Below, in pieces: positions 32,677 through 41,315 of a stretch of 64,000 bases of DNA. The stretch's first letter is position 1; every line of letters begins with the position of its first letter. A program made the position numbers and the translations under genes. The notes beneath the pieces were generated by a model. That model ran no database searches. It worked only from the letters and a program-made list of their open reading frames with translations, and was not told the DNA's origin. The DNA lies in assembly GCF_031583145.1 (NCBI RefSeq), contig NZ_CP134050.1, positions 4,329,501 to 4,393,500 on the forward strand, written 5' to 3'. This stretch comes from Brevibacillus brevis (GTDB lineage Bacteria > Bacillota > Bacilli > Brevibacillales > Brevibacillaceae).

Positions 32677-33180
32677 TTATTGCGGAGGCGTGGGAACAGC
32701 AGGCTCGTTGTCTCCCCCCAAGCGCCTCCGTGCCGTCTCCCTCGTGCCTGTGGCCGGCACGTGCTCGCCGGCTCGAGCCAAGCCCCAGACGGGCATATTG
32801 CCGTACAGGCACTCGTATTTTCCCGCTTCCACCAGATACGTCTCGTGGAAAATTCCGACGGTGCCGTCCGTTCCGACCGCCTGATTAAACCTCCGCCACG
32901 CTGTCAGATGATTGTGACTGTTCCGCGCGTAGCTTTCCAGATGCTCGTAGGAACGCCAGTACTGGATCTGCGTCACTTGCCGAAAGCTGACATGTGAAGT
33001 CGCTCCCAAAAAGCCGAGCTCGGGATGCTGGTACAGCTCCCGCAGCATGCCCCCCATCGCATTTGCGACGGGTACCCATTTATGGAGTGCCAGCACCCGA
33101 TTTACCCTCATCCCGATAATAAAAACCACAAAGGGGCCATCCAGTTTCGCCGTAAATCTGCCCGGTATGACTTTTCCCAT
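32677..33180 (-). CDS. DUF4188 domain protein
   Basis: The 167-residue protein matches DUF4188: GKVIPGRFTAKLDGPFVVFI near the start, then GMRVNR, HKWVPVANAM, GATSHVSFRQVTQIQYWRSY near 70, and NSHNHLTAWRRFNQAV near 95. The domain is a dimeric alpha-beta barrel type related to heme-degrading or monooxygenase-like folds, but no activity is assigned. An AGGTGG site lies 5 bases before the ATG. It directly follows a TetR gene on the same strand and is probably its cotranscribed target. Confidence 0.88.
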   Translation of the reverse strand: MGKVIPGRFTAKLDGPFVVFIIGMRVNRVLALHKWVPVANAMGGMLRELYQHPELGFLGATSHVSFRQVTQIQYWRSYEHLESYARNSHNHLTAWRRFNQAVGTDGTVGIFHETYLVEAGKYECLYGNMPVWGLARAGEHVPATGTRETARRRLGGDNEPAVPTPPQ

Positions 33181-33189
33181 GGAATCCAC

Positions 33190-33816
33190 CTACCTGATCA
33201 ATAGTTTGAGGTGCATGTCGTAATACGCCATGTAATCGTTCGAACGAAAAAGATGCGCAGAGAGATACGCTCCGTAAAAAATGGAGAACAGCAGCACGAC
33301 CGCCTCCTGGTCGGTGATCCCGATGGCAAGCTGTCCATCCTCCTTGACTTCGGTCACGCAGCGCTGAAAAATATGGTAGAGCGTAACGTCTGCCAACCCC
33401 TCCGGACAGTCTCGTTCCGGGAACAGCAGCCAGAGCTCCGTTTCCGACAGCTTTGGTACCCATGGGTGCATCTTTTGCTCGGCCAGGAAGCTGATCAGGC
33501 TGAGCATGATGCCCGGATGCTTCTCCGCATCTGACGCCACTTTTCCGTACACGTGCCGTACGGCTTCCCATCCTCGCTTGCCCGCATCCAACAGCTCCAA
33601 ATGACACCGCGCCTGCCAGACGCTCATGAAGTACAGGAGCACATCCTCTTTCTGCGGAAAAAATTTAAAAAAAGTCACTTTCGACACGTCCGCATGCTGG
33701 CAAATTTCCTCTACCATCACCTGTCGAAACGAGCGCTCCCCGCTCAATTCCAGGCTCGCCTGCAGCAGAGCCAGCTTGGTTTTCGCTTTTTTCTTTTCTC
33801 TCAGCGACGGATTCAT
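33190..33816 (-). CDS. TetR/AcrR-family transcriptional regulator
   Basis: The 208-residue protein has an N-terminal TetR helix-turn-helix: KTKLALLQASLELSGERSFRQ, then VMVEEICQHADVSKVTFFKFFPQKEDVLLYF up to about residue 65. A helical ligand-binding domain follows. Such repressors usually control their own operon and release DNA when a small hydrophobic ligand binds. The DUF4188 gene starts 9 bases after its stop, so the pair forms one unit. No exporter is next to it. Confidence 0.88.
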   Translation of the reverse strand: MNPSLREKKKAKTKLALLQASLELSGERSFRQVMVEEICQHADVSKVTFFKFFPQKEDVLLYFMSVWQARCHLELLDAGKRGWEAVRHVYGKVASDAEKHPGIMLSLISFLAEQKMHPWVPKLSETELWLLFPERDCPEGLADVTLYHIFQRCVTEVKEDGQLAIGITDQEAVVLLFSIFYGAYLSAHLFRSNDYMAYYDMHLKLLIR

Positions 33817-33988
33817 GGTCAGGTCTCCTGCTTTGTTTTTGTTATATTTATCCTACTACATAAATTAACTTGAGTAAAGTTTTTTATTCAAGTTTACCCG
33901 TTTATTTCTTCACCGTTTTCTCCGTCCGGGTAGCCAATCGCTTTCAATCCCAATACCATAGTGAAGAGCCCGAAAAGGAGAGAAACGC

Positions 33989-35116
33989 GTGAGAGTGTGT
34001 TTTCATTGCAATCTCGTGGAATTCAAGCCGAAGGGGAATGTCCTGCAGTTTTTTATCTTGCTGCGCGCCCTGGACCGGATGCTGGCGCAGCTGCCGGCAA
34101 GCGAGCGGCAAGCGTACGATTTTGAGTGCGTCCTTCCGTTCCGTTTTCGCGATGGAACAGGAGGCTTCACCTTTCGGCATATCCGCTTTCGCCAGTCGGA
34201 GGAGCCCATTTCGGAGATCATCCGCCTGGATCGCAGGAAGCCCTATGACTTCATCTTCATTCGCGGGCGCAACGAGGCCGTAAAGCTTCTCCGAAAGAAG
34301 CGCTCCCTCGGCCCCAAGCTGCTTTTTTTGGCCATTCAGTACAATCTGCACGATCCGTACATCATGGGCAGGCTCAACTTCGTGTTCCGCCATGCCCGCG
34401 TCGTCTTCTTCCAGACAGAACCGAACGCCGAGCGCTACCGGACCTACCAGCTGCAAAAAGCATCGTACTCCCACGAGGAGCTGGAGCGCAAAATCCAGGT
34501 GCTCCCCCAGTTCGTGGAACCGATGCCAGAGCTTTCGGTCACTCGCTCGCCCTTTGATCCCCTCGATCTGATTCAGGCCGGCGTGATCCGGCCGCGCTAC
34601 GGGCTCCCGGTGGCCACCAAGGCAATTCGGCTGATCCGCAAAAGCTATCCGCATGCCAAACTGCGCGTGCTTTATCCTTCCATCGTCGGGAAGTACCGCA
34701 AACGCGCCGAAAAGCTGCTGCGCTCCCCGGGCGTCGCCGATCACGGGCAAAAATCCATGTGGAAAACGAAAGAAATGATCGTCAAGAGCGGAATCGGGGT
34801 CGCTCTCCTCTACGACACGACAGAGGACCGCAACCCTTCCCATTCGTATCTGTCCCGCATTCTGGAATACATGGGGCTGGGAGTCCCCGTGCTGACCACG
34901 CGAACGATCGGCAATCTCTGCTTGCTGGGCGAAAGCTACCCACTGTTCGTGGATGATGCGTACGATATCGTCCATCATTATGAAAAGCTGAGCAACCCTG
35001 CCTTTTACCAGGAGATGAGTCACTATGTCAAGCAGCGGGGAGAACGGTTTCTGGCCGATGAAGCGGTCAAATCGTTCTGGGCCATCCTGCACGACGAGTA
35101 CCGCCGAGGGAGATAA
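33989..35116 (+). CDS. Glycosyltransferase family 4-like protein
   Basis: The 375-residue protein starts RVCFHCNLVEFKPKGNVLQF, as in GT-B glycosyltransferases with a nucleotide-sugar site in the C-terminal domain. There, RILEYMGLGVPVLTTRTIGN near residue 300 is the conserved E-x7-E-like region of GT4 enzymes. GVALLYDTTEDRNPSHSYLS precedes it. The acceptor and sugar are unknown. A GTG start has AAGGAGA 7 bases upstream. It stands alone, away from the polysaccharide operon at the right end, and might act on a spore or wall glycan. Confidence 0.78.
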   Translation: MRVCFHCNLVEFKPKGNVLQFFILLRALDRMLAQLPASERQAYDFECVLPFRFRDGTGGFTFRHIRFRQSEEPISEIIRLDRRKPYDFIFIRGRNEAVKLLRKKRSLGPKLLFLAIQYNLHDPYIMGRLNFVFRHARVVFFQTEPNAERYRTYQLQKASYSHEELERKIQVLPQFVEPMPELSVTRSPFDPLDLIQAGVIRPRYGLPVATKAIRLIRKSYPHAKLRVLYPSIVGKYRKRAEKLLRSPGVADHGQKSMWKTKEMIVKSGIGVALLYDTTEDRNPSHSYLSRILEYMGLGVPVLTTRTIGNLCLLGESYPLFVDDAYDIVHHYEKLSNPAFYQEMSHYVKQRGERFLADEAVKSFWAILHDEYRRGR

Positions 35117-35118
35117 CA

Positions 35119-35210
35119 TTAGAAAACCCGGCTATGCCAAGCCCTTTTTGGCGGAGCCGCGGTTGCCCTTATACTGGATGGGAATTTGATAAATTCCTAT
35201 CTGTACAAAA
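35119..35210. repeat. Dispersed hairpin repeat, copy 3 (most complete)
   Basis: Order: ATTAGAAAACCCGGC, the hairpin GGCTATGCC/GGCGGAGCC, GTTGCCCTTATACTGGATG, the hairpin GGAATTT/AAATTCC, then TATCTGTACAAAAAA. The same blocks occur near 2.2 kb and in part near 9.9 kb. It lies between the glycosyltransferase stop and the IclR terminator. Confidence 0.78.
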
Positions 35211-35248
35211 AAGCCAGCACGCCGCGCTGCGGTCCCGTGTTGGCTTTT
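35207..35248 (-). terminator. Terminator of the IclR gene
   Basis: AAAAGCCAGCACG pairs with CGTGTTGGCTTTT (one G-U) and a T-run follows on the minus strand. Confidence 0.82.
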
Positions 35249-35251
35249 CGT

Positions 35252-35995
35252 TCATTTCATCATTTTCCCCATGCGGTACGCCGCCTCCATGATGAAGGGC
35301 GCGTACTCCTTCATTTTTTCAGGAGTCAGCCGGTTAGAAGGTCCGGAAGCAGCAATGGATGCCACGAGCTGGCCATTGCGGTTGAAAATGGGTGCAGCTA
35401 CTGCGGCTGTACCCAGCTCCCGCTCTTCGACGCTTGTCGCAAAGCCCTGCTTCTTGATCTGTTCCAACTGCTCGACATACGATTCCCGGCTCACAAAGTC
35501 AGGCCAATCCGGGTCTTCCAAGAGCTCTCGCGCTACCTCTTCGTCGGCGTACGCGACGAGCACTTTGCTGGAGGCCCCGACCGTCAGCGGCATGCGTGCT
35601 CCGATTGGCGCTACCCTGCGAATCGGCTGTTTGCTCTGAACGGCTTGAATGCGAATCCGCTCCTGGCCGTCTCGGACGTACAGACTGATCGTTTCCTCCA
35701 CCAGATCGCGCAGCCGCTCCATTTCCGGAAGCAGCATGGTCGCCGGATCGTCATTATGCGTGAGATTGGCAGACAGTTCCCAAATCCGAAAACCGAGACG
35801 ATACTTTTCCGTTTGCACGTCCCGAATGAGAAAGCCCTTGTTTTCCAATGTTGCCAGCAAACGATGCACGGTGCTTTTATGCAAGGAGAGTCGACTGGAA
35901 ATTTCACTCAGGCCCAAATCCGTGGAATCCGTAAAACAAAGCAGGATATCCAGGGCCCGTTCGACTGCCCGCACGTTTGCTTTTTGTTCTTCCAT
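35252..35995 (-). CDS. IclR-family transcriptional regulator
   Basis: The 247-residue protein has an N-terminal winged helix (ERALDILLCFTDSTDLGLSE, then ISSRLSLHKSTVHRLLATLE, NKGFLIRD) and the IclR effector domain from about residue 85. Effector motifs are IRRVAPIGARMPLTVGASSKVLVAY, ATSVEERELGTAAVAAPIF and SIAASGPSNRLT. Members respond to small organic acids. I chose the ATG before EEQKANV; an alternative 8 codons upstream lacks a ribosome site. A 17-bp palindrome lies just upstream, and an almost identical one precedes acnA, so control of aconitase and itself is likely. Confidence 0.88.
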   Translation of the reverse strand: MEEQKANVRAVERALDILLCFTDSTDLGLSEISSRLSLHKSTVHRLLATLENKGFLIRDVQTEKYRLGFRIWELSANLTHNDDPATMLLPEMERLRDLVEETISLYVRDGQERIRIQAVQSKQPIRRVAPIGARMPLTVGASSKVLVAYADEEVARELLEDPDWPDFVSRESYVEQLEQIKKQGFATSVEERELGTAAVAAPIFNRNGQLVASIAASGPSNRLTPEKMKEYAPFIMEAAYRMGKMMK

Positions 35996-36029
35996 CTTCC
36001 TTACACCTGCTTCCTTCATGGTTCCGTAC

Positions 36030-36046
36030 GTTTCATCTGATGAAAC
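36030..36046. promoter_or_regulatory. 17-bp palindrome upstream of the IclR gene (probable operator)
   Basis: GTTTCATCTGATGAAAC is a perfect 8-1-8 palindrome. It lies just downstream of a candidate promoter (TTTACT, 16 bp, TATACT at 36063-36068 on the minus strand). One base differs from the site before acnA. Confidence 0.7.
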
Positions 36047-36230
36047 TGTTATGCTACTTTTCAGTATACGAAAAAAATGCACATAGTAAAGAGCCCAAAT
36101 TGCAAACCCGCGTGAAACATCCCGATTTTGCGGGGGCGAGGACACTCCCACAAGCGATGAAGCAAAAGGGACATACATTAGAAGGGGAACAACCTTTTGT
36201 TTCAGTTCAGGATTGGGGGAATGACCTCAT

Positions 36231-36956
36231 ATGGCCATAAGCGAATCAAAATGGACCAAATACCGCGTCCTGCGGGCAAATCCGACTCTCGCAGGAGCTT
36301 TGCCGGACACACGGCTTTTTTCCAGACAGGCGCTGTTTGCCCTTCTCGATCAGTATCGAAAGGCAGTCGCCAAACCGGCAGCGGGCAGCGGCGGCGCCGG
36401 CGTCATCATGGTCTCCGGACTCCGAAACGGGAGGTACCGGGTACATCGCGGGGCCGGCCGCCGAATGGTCCGCGGCAAAAGCAACGCCTTTCGCCACGTC
36501 CGCAGCAAAGTCAGGGCTCCTTACCTCGTCCAGCGCGGCATTTCTCTTGCGCGGATCAACGGGAGACCCTTTGACGTGCGCGTCATGGTGCAGAGGCACA
36601 TGGGATCTCCCTGGGTGGTCACCGGCATGCTGGCAAAAGTGGCAGGCAGGGGCTACATCATCACCAATATCAAACGAAGCGGCGGACGAGTCCTGCCTTT
36701 GCGCACCGCCATCGAGCGCTCCACGATCTCCTGGATTTCCCCCGATGCCGTCATCGAAAGCCTGAGCAGTATCGCCCTCCTTGCCGCCGAAACACTAGCC
36801 ACTTACTATACTCACCAACAGGTGTTCGGGCTAGACATGGGCATCGATACGACCGGCAAAGTGTGGATCATCGAAGCCAACCTGCGGCCGGATACCTCCT
36901 TGTTTCTGAAGCTCGCCGATAGACAGATGTACCATACCATCCTGAGCTACCGTTGA
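36231..36956 (+). CDS. Short YheC/YheD-family ATP-grasp protein
   Basis: The 241-residue protein contains the ATP-grasp part of YheC/YheD: AKPAAGSGGAGVIMVS near residue 47, PFDVRVMVQRHMGSPWVV near 115, and VFGLDMGIDTTGKVWIIEAN near 203 with the metal-binding E-x-N. It lacks the about 100-residue N-terminal domain of the longer homologue found inside the mobile element near 6.2-7.4 kb. A GGGGGAA site lies about 9 bases before the ATG. Spore-coat association follows from the family only. It is a single gene that starts in the IclR upstream region. Confidence 0.8.
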   Translation: MAISESKWTKYRVLRANPTLAGALPDTRLFSRQALFALLDQYRKAVAKPAAGSGGAGVIMVSGLRNGRYRVHRGAGRRMVRGKSNAFRHVRSKVRAPYLVQRGISLARINGRPFDVRVMVQRHMGSPWVVTGMLAKVAGRGYIITNIKRSGGRVLPLRTAIERSTISWISPDAVIESLSSIALLAAETLATYYTHQQVFGLDMGIDTTGKVWIIEANLRPDTSLFLKLADRQMYHTILSYR

Positions 36957-36970
36957 TGGAGCCGGGGACG

Positions 36971-37003
36971 AAAAAAGGGAAGCTGCGCAGCGCGGCTCCC
37001 TTT
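36971..37003. terminator. Bidirectional terminator
   Basis: AAAGGGA pairs with TCCCTTT, extended by GC pairs, between the converging YheC/D and aldo/keto reductase genes. Confidence 0.65.
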
Positions 37004-37027
37004 GTTTCTCAGGAAGATAGGGTATGG

Positions 37028-37855
37028 TTAGAAGTTGAAGTTGTCCGGATCTGCTCCGAAACGCTTGTTTTCGTTCAGTGCGCTGATTTTTTCCACGTCT
37101 TCCGCACTCAGCGAGAAGTCAAAGACATCCGCATTTTGGCGAATCCGCTCTGGTGTGATCGACTTCGGAATCGTGACGACCCGATTTTCCAGATCCCAGC
37201 GAATGACGATCTGTGCGGGCGACTTGCCGTATTTTTGCCCCAGCTCCGCAAGCAGCGGATGATCGAGGTTTCCTTGCATCAGCGGACTCCATGCTTCCAT
37301 CTGGATGTTGCGCTCCTGGCAATAAGCGAGCAGCTCCTTCTGGGTCAAAAGCGGGTGGTATTCGACCTGGTCGACCACCGGAGTGATTTCGCTGTGCTGG
37401 CGGAGATCCTCCAGATGATGGATATGGAAATTGCTGACGCCGATCGCACGCACATATCCGTCGCGATACAGCTTCTCGAGAGCTCGCCAGGTCTCAAGGT
37501 ACTTGCCTTTCACCGGCCAGTGGATGAGATACAGGTCCAGCGTATCGATCCCCAGTTTTTTCATGCTCTCGTCAAAGGCTTTGAGAGTGGATTCGTAGCC
37601 TTGATCCGCATTCCATACTTTGGTCGTGATAAACAACTGGTCCCGATCGATACCGGATTGGCGGATTCCTTCCCCGACGCCCGCCTCGTTTCCGTAGACG
37701 GCAGCCGTATCCAGACTGCGGTACCCCGCCTCAATGGCAGAGCGGACGGCGAGCGTCACTTCGTCTCCGTCCTTCGCTTTCCAGACACCAAGACCAAGCC
37801 AAGGCATTTCAACCCCGTTGTTCAATACCGAACGATCCGTGATAGATGTAGCCAT
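37028..37855 (-). CDS. Aldo/keto reductase (YvgN/YtbE type)
   Basis: The 275-residue TIM-barrel NADPH enzyme has GYRSLDTAAVYGNEAGVGEG with the catalytic Asp and Tyr near residues 45-55, LFITTKVWN with the Lys near 75, LYLIHWPVKG with the His near 108, GVSNFHIHHL, PVVDQVEYHPLL, and the NADPH-binding IPKSITPERIRQNADVFDF near 245. It reduces aldehydes such as methylglyoxal to alcohols. I chose the ATG before ATSITDR because GGGAGGAG lies 5 bases upstream. It is a single gene. Confidence 0.93.
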   Translation of the reverse strand: MATSITDRSVLNNGVEMPWLGLGVWKAKDGDEVTLAVRSAIEAGYRSLDTAAVYGNEAGVGEGIRQSGIDRDQLFITTKVWNADQGYESTLKAFDESMKKLGIDTLDLYLIHWPVKGKYLETWRALEKLYRDGYVRAIGVSNFHIHHLEDLRQHSEITPVVDQVEYHPLLTQKELLAYCQERNIQMEAWSPLMQGNLDHPLLAELGQKYGKSPAQIVIRWDLENRVVTIPKSITPERIRQNADVFDFSLSAEDVEKISALNENKRFGADPDNFNF

Positions 37856-38027
37856 CCGATCTCCTCCCATTATCGAAAAATATGTATGTACAGAAACAAG
37901 TCTAGCACAAGCCTCCTTCCAAAAAAAGGGCGGGAAGCCGGCGAAACTCTTTTACATTTTTTTGTTAATTGGATTAGAAAAAGGAAATACTATCGGTATT
38001 CAAGTCCATACATAGCAGGTGATGCAA

Positions 38028-38861
38028 ATGCCAAATGTCTTCTGGTATGTCGGCTTAGCTGTGGTCAGCGTGTGTCTAATCGGTTATACCCTTTGGAAGA
38101 CCAGGGACGGCCGCTTGCTCGCTTTGCATTTTTGCTTGGCAGGCTTGATCGATCCGCTGGAATACTTCGTTCTCATTCTCTTTTCTTCCTATCAGTACTT
38201 CCCGACTGCCATCAGCGATGTATGGATTGACAACATCATCGGGGCTTTCGCTTCCAACGATCTGATCATCCCTGCCGTAGCAGTAGCAGCGGCGGCTTTT
38301 CGCCTTCGCTTGGCCTGGCTGCTCGTTCTCTCCGTCTTGTTTATGGGCGTGGAATGGCTATTTTTGCACCTCGATCTGTTCGGACTGTTTTGGTGGAAAA
38401 CCGTGTACACGGGAATCGGTATTTTCCTGTTCTTTCTGATCGGACAGTATCTGTGGAGAACCATCCAGCGCGGACACGCAAGCAAGCCCTTCCTCTTTTT
38501 TTACACGTTCTTTGTCTATTTGTTCGTCTACGGTACGAGCCATGTCATTCAAGGACACTTTCTGGACATCCATGATTTGAAGGTTGGCTGGTTTCCCGAT
38601 CCGATCCGCGATCAGTTGGCTTTTGGGGAACTGATCGAAGTCTTCGCTTCCCTGATCACCGCAGCAGCCTTTTTTATGGCCCCTGTGGCGAAGCTGGCTA
38701 TGCTTGCCTGCCTGGTTGGGTTCGATGTGCTTTTGCTCTTGCTGGATGTCATAACGGTAGACAGGCGCGGAGAATTTGCCTTCTTCGTCCTTCTGCAGCT
38801 CGTCTCCTTCTACGCCGTACACGGGATCGTCAAGTACGGTACTCGCAGCAATGCAAGTTAA
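38028..38861 (+). CDS. Polytopic membrane protein of unknown function
   Basis: The 277-residue protein has about eight hydrophobic helices, starting VFWYVGLAVVSVCLIGYTLW, with few charged loops (RTIQRGHASK, IHDLKVGWFPDPIRDQ). I recognise no catalytic or transport motif. An AGGTG site lies 7 bases before the chosen ATG; a GTG and an ATG a few codons upstream are alternatives. The next gene begins 21 bases later and encodes a CBO0543-type membrane protein. The two share a similar style and are probably cotranscribed. Confidence 0.7.
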   Translation: MPNVFWYVGLAVVSVCLIGYTLWKTRDGRLLALHFCLAGLIDPLEYFVLILFSSYQYFPTAISDVWIDNIIGAFASNDLIIPAVAVAAAAFRLRLAWLLVLSVLFMGVEWLFLHLDLFGLFWWKTVYTGIGIFLFFLIGQYLWRTIQRGHASKPFLFFYTFFVYLFVYGTSHVIQGHFLDIHDLKVGWFPDPIRDQLAFGELIEVFASLITAAAFFMAPVAKLAMLACLVGFDVLLLLLDVITVDRRGEFAFFVLLQLVSFYAVHGIVKYGTRSNAS

Positions 38862-38882
38862 ACATGCCTGTGGGAGTTGAAT

Positions 38883-39398
38883 ATGATGCATGTCACACTT
38901 ATCCTCTGGTCCGTTTTTGCCGTATGGCGTTGGGGGAACTGGAAGCATTGGAAGCAATACCACGCCACCATGCTCTTCATGGCATTGTCCAGTGCCATGT
39001 ACGACGTTCTTGTGAATGACGGCGACTTCTACCTCTGGCGATACATCGGCAATCGCTACGTCAGCGAGGAAATGGCCAGCCTTATGTACACCGTCATCGC
39101 CTTCCCCGCGAATGCCCTGCTCTTTCTGTCCAATTATCCGGAAGAAAAATGGAAACAGCTCCTGCACATCTTCAAGTATGCGGCGATTTACGTGGTGTTG
39201 GAAATAATCGGGCTCCACTACGGTCTCATCTCTCACGCCCACTCGTGGAACATGTGGTGGTCAGCCTTTTTCGACTTGACCTTGTTCTCCATCCTCCGCC
39301 TGCATCACACGCGTCCCCTGCTCGCCTATGCGGTATCTTTTGTGGTGGCGACGTACTTGATGATTCATTTCCACGTGTCGCTGTGGGACGGGGAATAA
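38883..39398 (+). CDS. CBO0543-family membrane protein
   Basis: The 171-residue protein has about five helices and the family features WRWGNWKHWKQYHATMLFMA near the N-terminus, YDVLVNDGDFYLW near 40, TVIAFPANALLFLSNYPEE near 70, and HAHSWNMWWSAFFDL near 120. CBO0543 proteins are common in spore-formers, and their role is unknown. GGGAG lies 6 bases before the ATG; a TTG two codons upstream is possible. It directly follows another membrane-protein gene. Confidence 0.8.
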   Translation: MMHVTLILWSVFAVWRWGNWKHWKQYHATMLFMALSSAMYDVLVNDGDFYLWRYIGNRYVSEEMASLMYTVIAFPANALLFLSNYPEEKWKQLLHIFKYAAIYVVLEIIGLHYGLISHAHSWNMWWSAFFDLTLFSILRLHHTRPLLAYAVSFVVATYLMIHFHVSLWDGE

Positions 39399-39427
39399 AA
39401 TAACCGACAGTCTTTTCGGACTGTCGG
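39399..39427. terminator. Bidirectional terminator
   Basis: CCGACAGTC pairs with GACTGTCGG, with a T-rich tail on the minus strand, between converging genes. Confidence 0.82.
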
Positions 39428-39444
39428 CCTGGATGCGATTCTAC

Positions 39445-40068
39445 TCAGTACAATCGATTGGTGTAGCTGTCTCGCAGCCCGGACGCCACTTCCTCTGCGG
39501 TCACGCCCGGCAGCTTCACGTGATCGGCCAGCATCTGAGCCATATTCGGAATGGACTCCTTGGCCGGCCATTTCTCGGGCTGCCACAGACCGGAGCGCAT
39601 GAAGGCTTTGGCGCAATGCACGTAACACTCCTCTACTTGCACACCGATGCCGATGACCGGAACTTTCCCGTTTACCGCCATTTTTTCGAGGATGTCCCCG
39701 TCGCGTATGACGCAGGCCCGTCCATTGATGCGAAGAGTCTCTTCCAGGGAAGGGATGATGAAAATCAGGCCAACGTAAGGGTTGGCAAGGATATTTCGCA
39801 GCGAGTCCATTCTCTTGTTGCCGGGGCGTTCAGGGATCACCAGATGACGGTCGTCCAGCACATGGACGAAACCGGGGGCATCTCCCCGCGGGGACGCGTC
39901 GCACTTCCCTTTCGCATCGGAAGTCGCCAGGACGAGAAACGGCGCCTTTGCGATAAAGTCACGACAATGCTGATCCAGCTTTTCGATGGATTTGTTCTGC
40001 ACCATCCGGCTTGGTTCCCCGAGCAGCTCCCTGAGATCCTCCTCTTCGTCGATCACTTCCCGAAACAT
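39445..40068 (-). CDS. Pyridoxamine 5'-phosphate oxidase-like flavoprotein
   Basis: The 207-residue protein has a split-barrel FMN-binding fold: FLVLATSDAKGKCDASPRGDAPGFVHVLDDRHLVIPERPGN near residues 45-85 with the FMN phosphate loop, and NRMDSLRNIL-like and VGLIFIIP strands, then TLRINGRACV near 115. The family includes MSMEG-type flavin or F420-dependent reductases without assigned substrates. I chose the ATG before FREVIDEEEDL, which matches the usual N-terminus and has AAGGAT upstream; longer starts are possible. It is a single gene. Confidence 0.82.
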   Translation of the reverse strand: MFREVIDEEEDLRELLGEPSRMVQNKSIEKLDQHCRDFIAKAPFLVLATSDAKGKCDASPRGDAPGFVHVLDDRHLVIPERPGNKRMDSLRNILANPYVGLIFIIPSLEETLRINGRACVIRDGDILEKMAVNGKVPVIGIGVQVEECYVHCAKAFMRSGLWQPEKWPAKESIPNMAQMLADHVKLPGVTAEEVASGLRDSYTNRLY

Positions 40069-40169
40069 TCCGAATCCTTGTTGCAAACCAAACACCTCAT
40101 TCCACAGAGATTTCGTACTTGCCTCCATCATAGCACAACGATACTGTCAGGGTGGACATAGCCTTTCCG

Positions 40170-41114
40170 TCAACCTCTTCCCGAAGCGCCCCGCTTGGTT
40201 TCTACGTACTGCCTGATATACTGGACCGATTGATCGCTAAGGCAGCGGTCTTCCTCCATGAGCGGGGTGAACCTGGACAGCCGTTGCAAATAAGGCTTCA
40301 CGATGCTGGTGCTTACGATCAAGGCGGGTTCCGCCTCGACGATCTCATCCAAGGAAGGCGGGTATTCCAGAGCGCCCACAATCAGCTCGACATGCAACAA
40401 GCCGGCCTGGATGATCGATTGCCGCAAGTTTTCCGCTCCTTCCCAGGTGGTCCCCGCAATCCCTACCTTGCTGCCGGGAGGCAATTTTTGCAGCACTTTC
40501 ATGCATTGCAAATTCGACTCGAGCAGGCAAGCGATCACTCTCGGTTCAGCGTCCCCGAACAGCCGATCGACAATGGGCTTCACTTCTTCGATATGGAGGA
40601 ATGTCGTCACGATCAGGTCGTATTTCCCGCTCTGTATGTTGCTGCCGAGCAGCTCCAGATCTTTGACCAGACACGGCTTGACGACATATCCGGTCGCTTT
40701 TTCCAGCTCCACGGCGTATTCCTGCGCCTGTGGGACGTTGCATTCTACAAACAGCAGCACCGGCTTGGTCTGCCCAGCCGCTTCGGCGAAGTCCCGCAAA
40801 TCGACCGACTGCTCCAGCCGCGTCTGATGCACATGCCGAACGGGCACTCCCGGCGCTTGCTCGCGTCCACTTGGAGGATGGGCCCGAGCAAACACACCTT
40901 TGCCCGGCTCCGTCGAAATGTACCCTTCCTGCTCCAGCAAGGAATACGCTTGTTCCACGGTATCGCGGCTCATCCGCAAAAATCCCGCCAGCTCATCCAC
41001 GCTCGGCAGGCGTTCGGACGGTTGATACAACCGGTGGTGAATCAGCGTCTTGATCTGCTCCTTTAGCTGGACATGGATGGGAATGGACAGAAATTCATTT
41101 CCAGACACTTTCAT
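40170..41114 (-). CDS. GntR-family regulator with substrate-binding-like sensor domain
   Basis: The 314-residue protein has an N-terminal GntR winged helix (IPIHVQLKEQIKTLIHHRLY, LPSVDELAGFLRMSRDTVEQ, AYSLLEQEGYISTEPGKGVFA). A C-terminal alpha-beta domain of about 200 residues follows (VLLFVECNVPQAQEY, DLIVTTFLHIEEV, GSKVGIAGTTWEGAEN). The second domain is neither FadR- nor aminotransferase-like; it looks like a periplasmic-binding-protein fold that could bind a small ligand. GAGAGGTG lies before the ATG. The target genes are unknown. Confidence 0.83.
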   Translation of the reverse strand: MKVSGNEFLSIPIHVQLKEQIKTLIHHRLYQPSERLPSVDELAGFLRMSRDTVEQAYSLLEQEGYISTEPGKGVFARAHPPSGREQAPGVPVRHVHQTRLEQSVDLRDFAEAAGQTKPVLLFVECNVPQAQEYAVELEKATGYVVKPCLVKDLELLGSNIQSGKYDLIVTTFLHIEEVKPIVDRLFGDAEPRVIACLLESNLQCMKVLQKLPPGSKVGIAGTTWEGAENLRQSIIQAGLLHVELIVGALEYPPSLDEIVEAEPALIVSTSIVKPYLQRLSRFTPLMEEDRCLSDQSVQYIRQYVETKRGASGRG

Positions 41115-41244
41115 CGGGGCACCTCTCATCTCAAAGGGTGTGGCAGATATTGTCATCGTACCTTGCTCCCCCTATGTTTATCAATAGTGAACTGGCAGAG
41201 CGGACACTTACAGGAACGCGTCGAGCAAAGGTCCAGACGAAACG

Positions 41245-41270
41245 AAAAAAACCGCCGGCATCGGCAGTTT
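41245..41270 (-). terminator. Terminator of the UreH-like gene
   Basis: AAACTGCCG pairs with CGGCGGTTT (one G-U) and is followed by TTTTT on the minus strand. Confidence 0.65.
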
Positions 41271-41315
41271 CTCCCTCCCTTTCCTATGTGCCGCATTGTA
41301 CCTGCGGGAGCAGCC

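Noticed and set aside
32509-32997. Rightward frame with a short hydrophobic stretch
   Set aside because: It overlaps the well-supported DUF4188 gene and its terminator, and its product has no conserved pattern.
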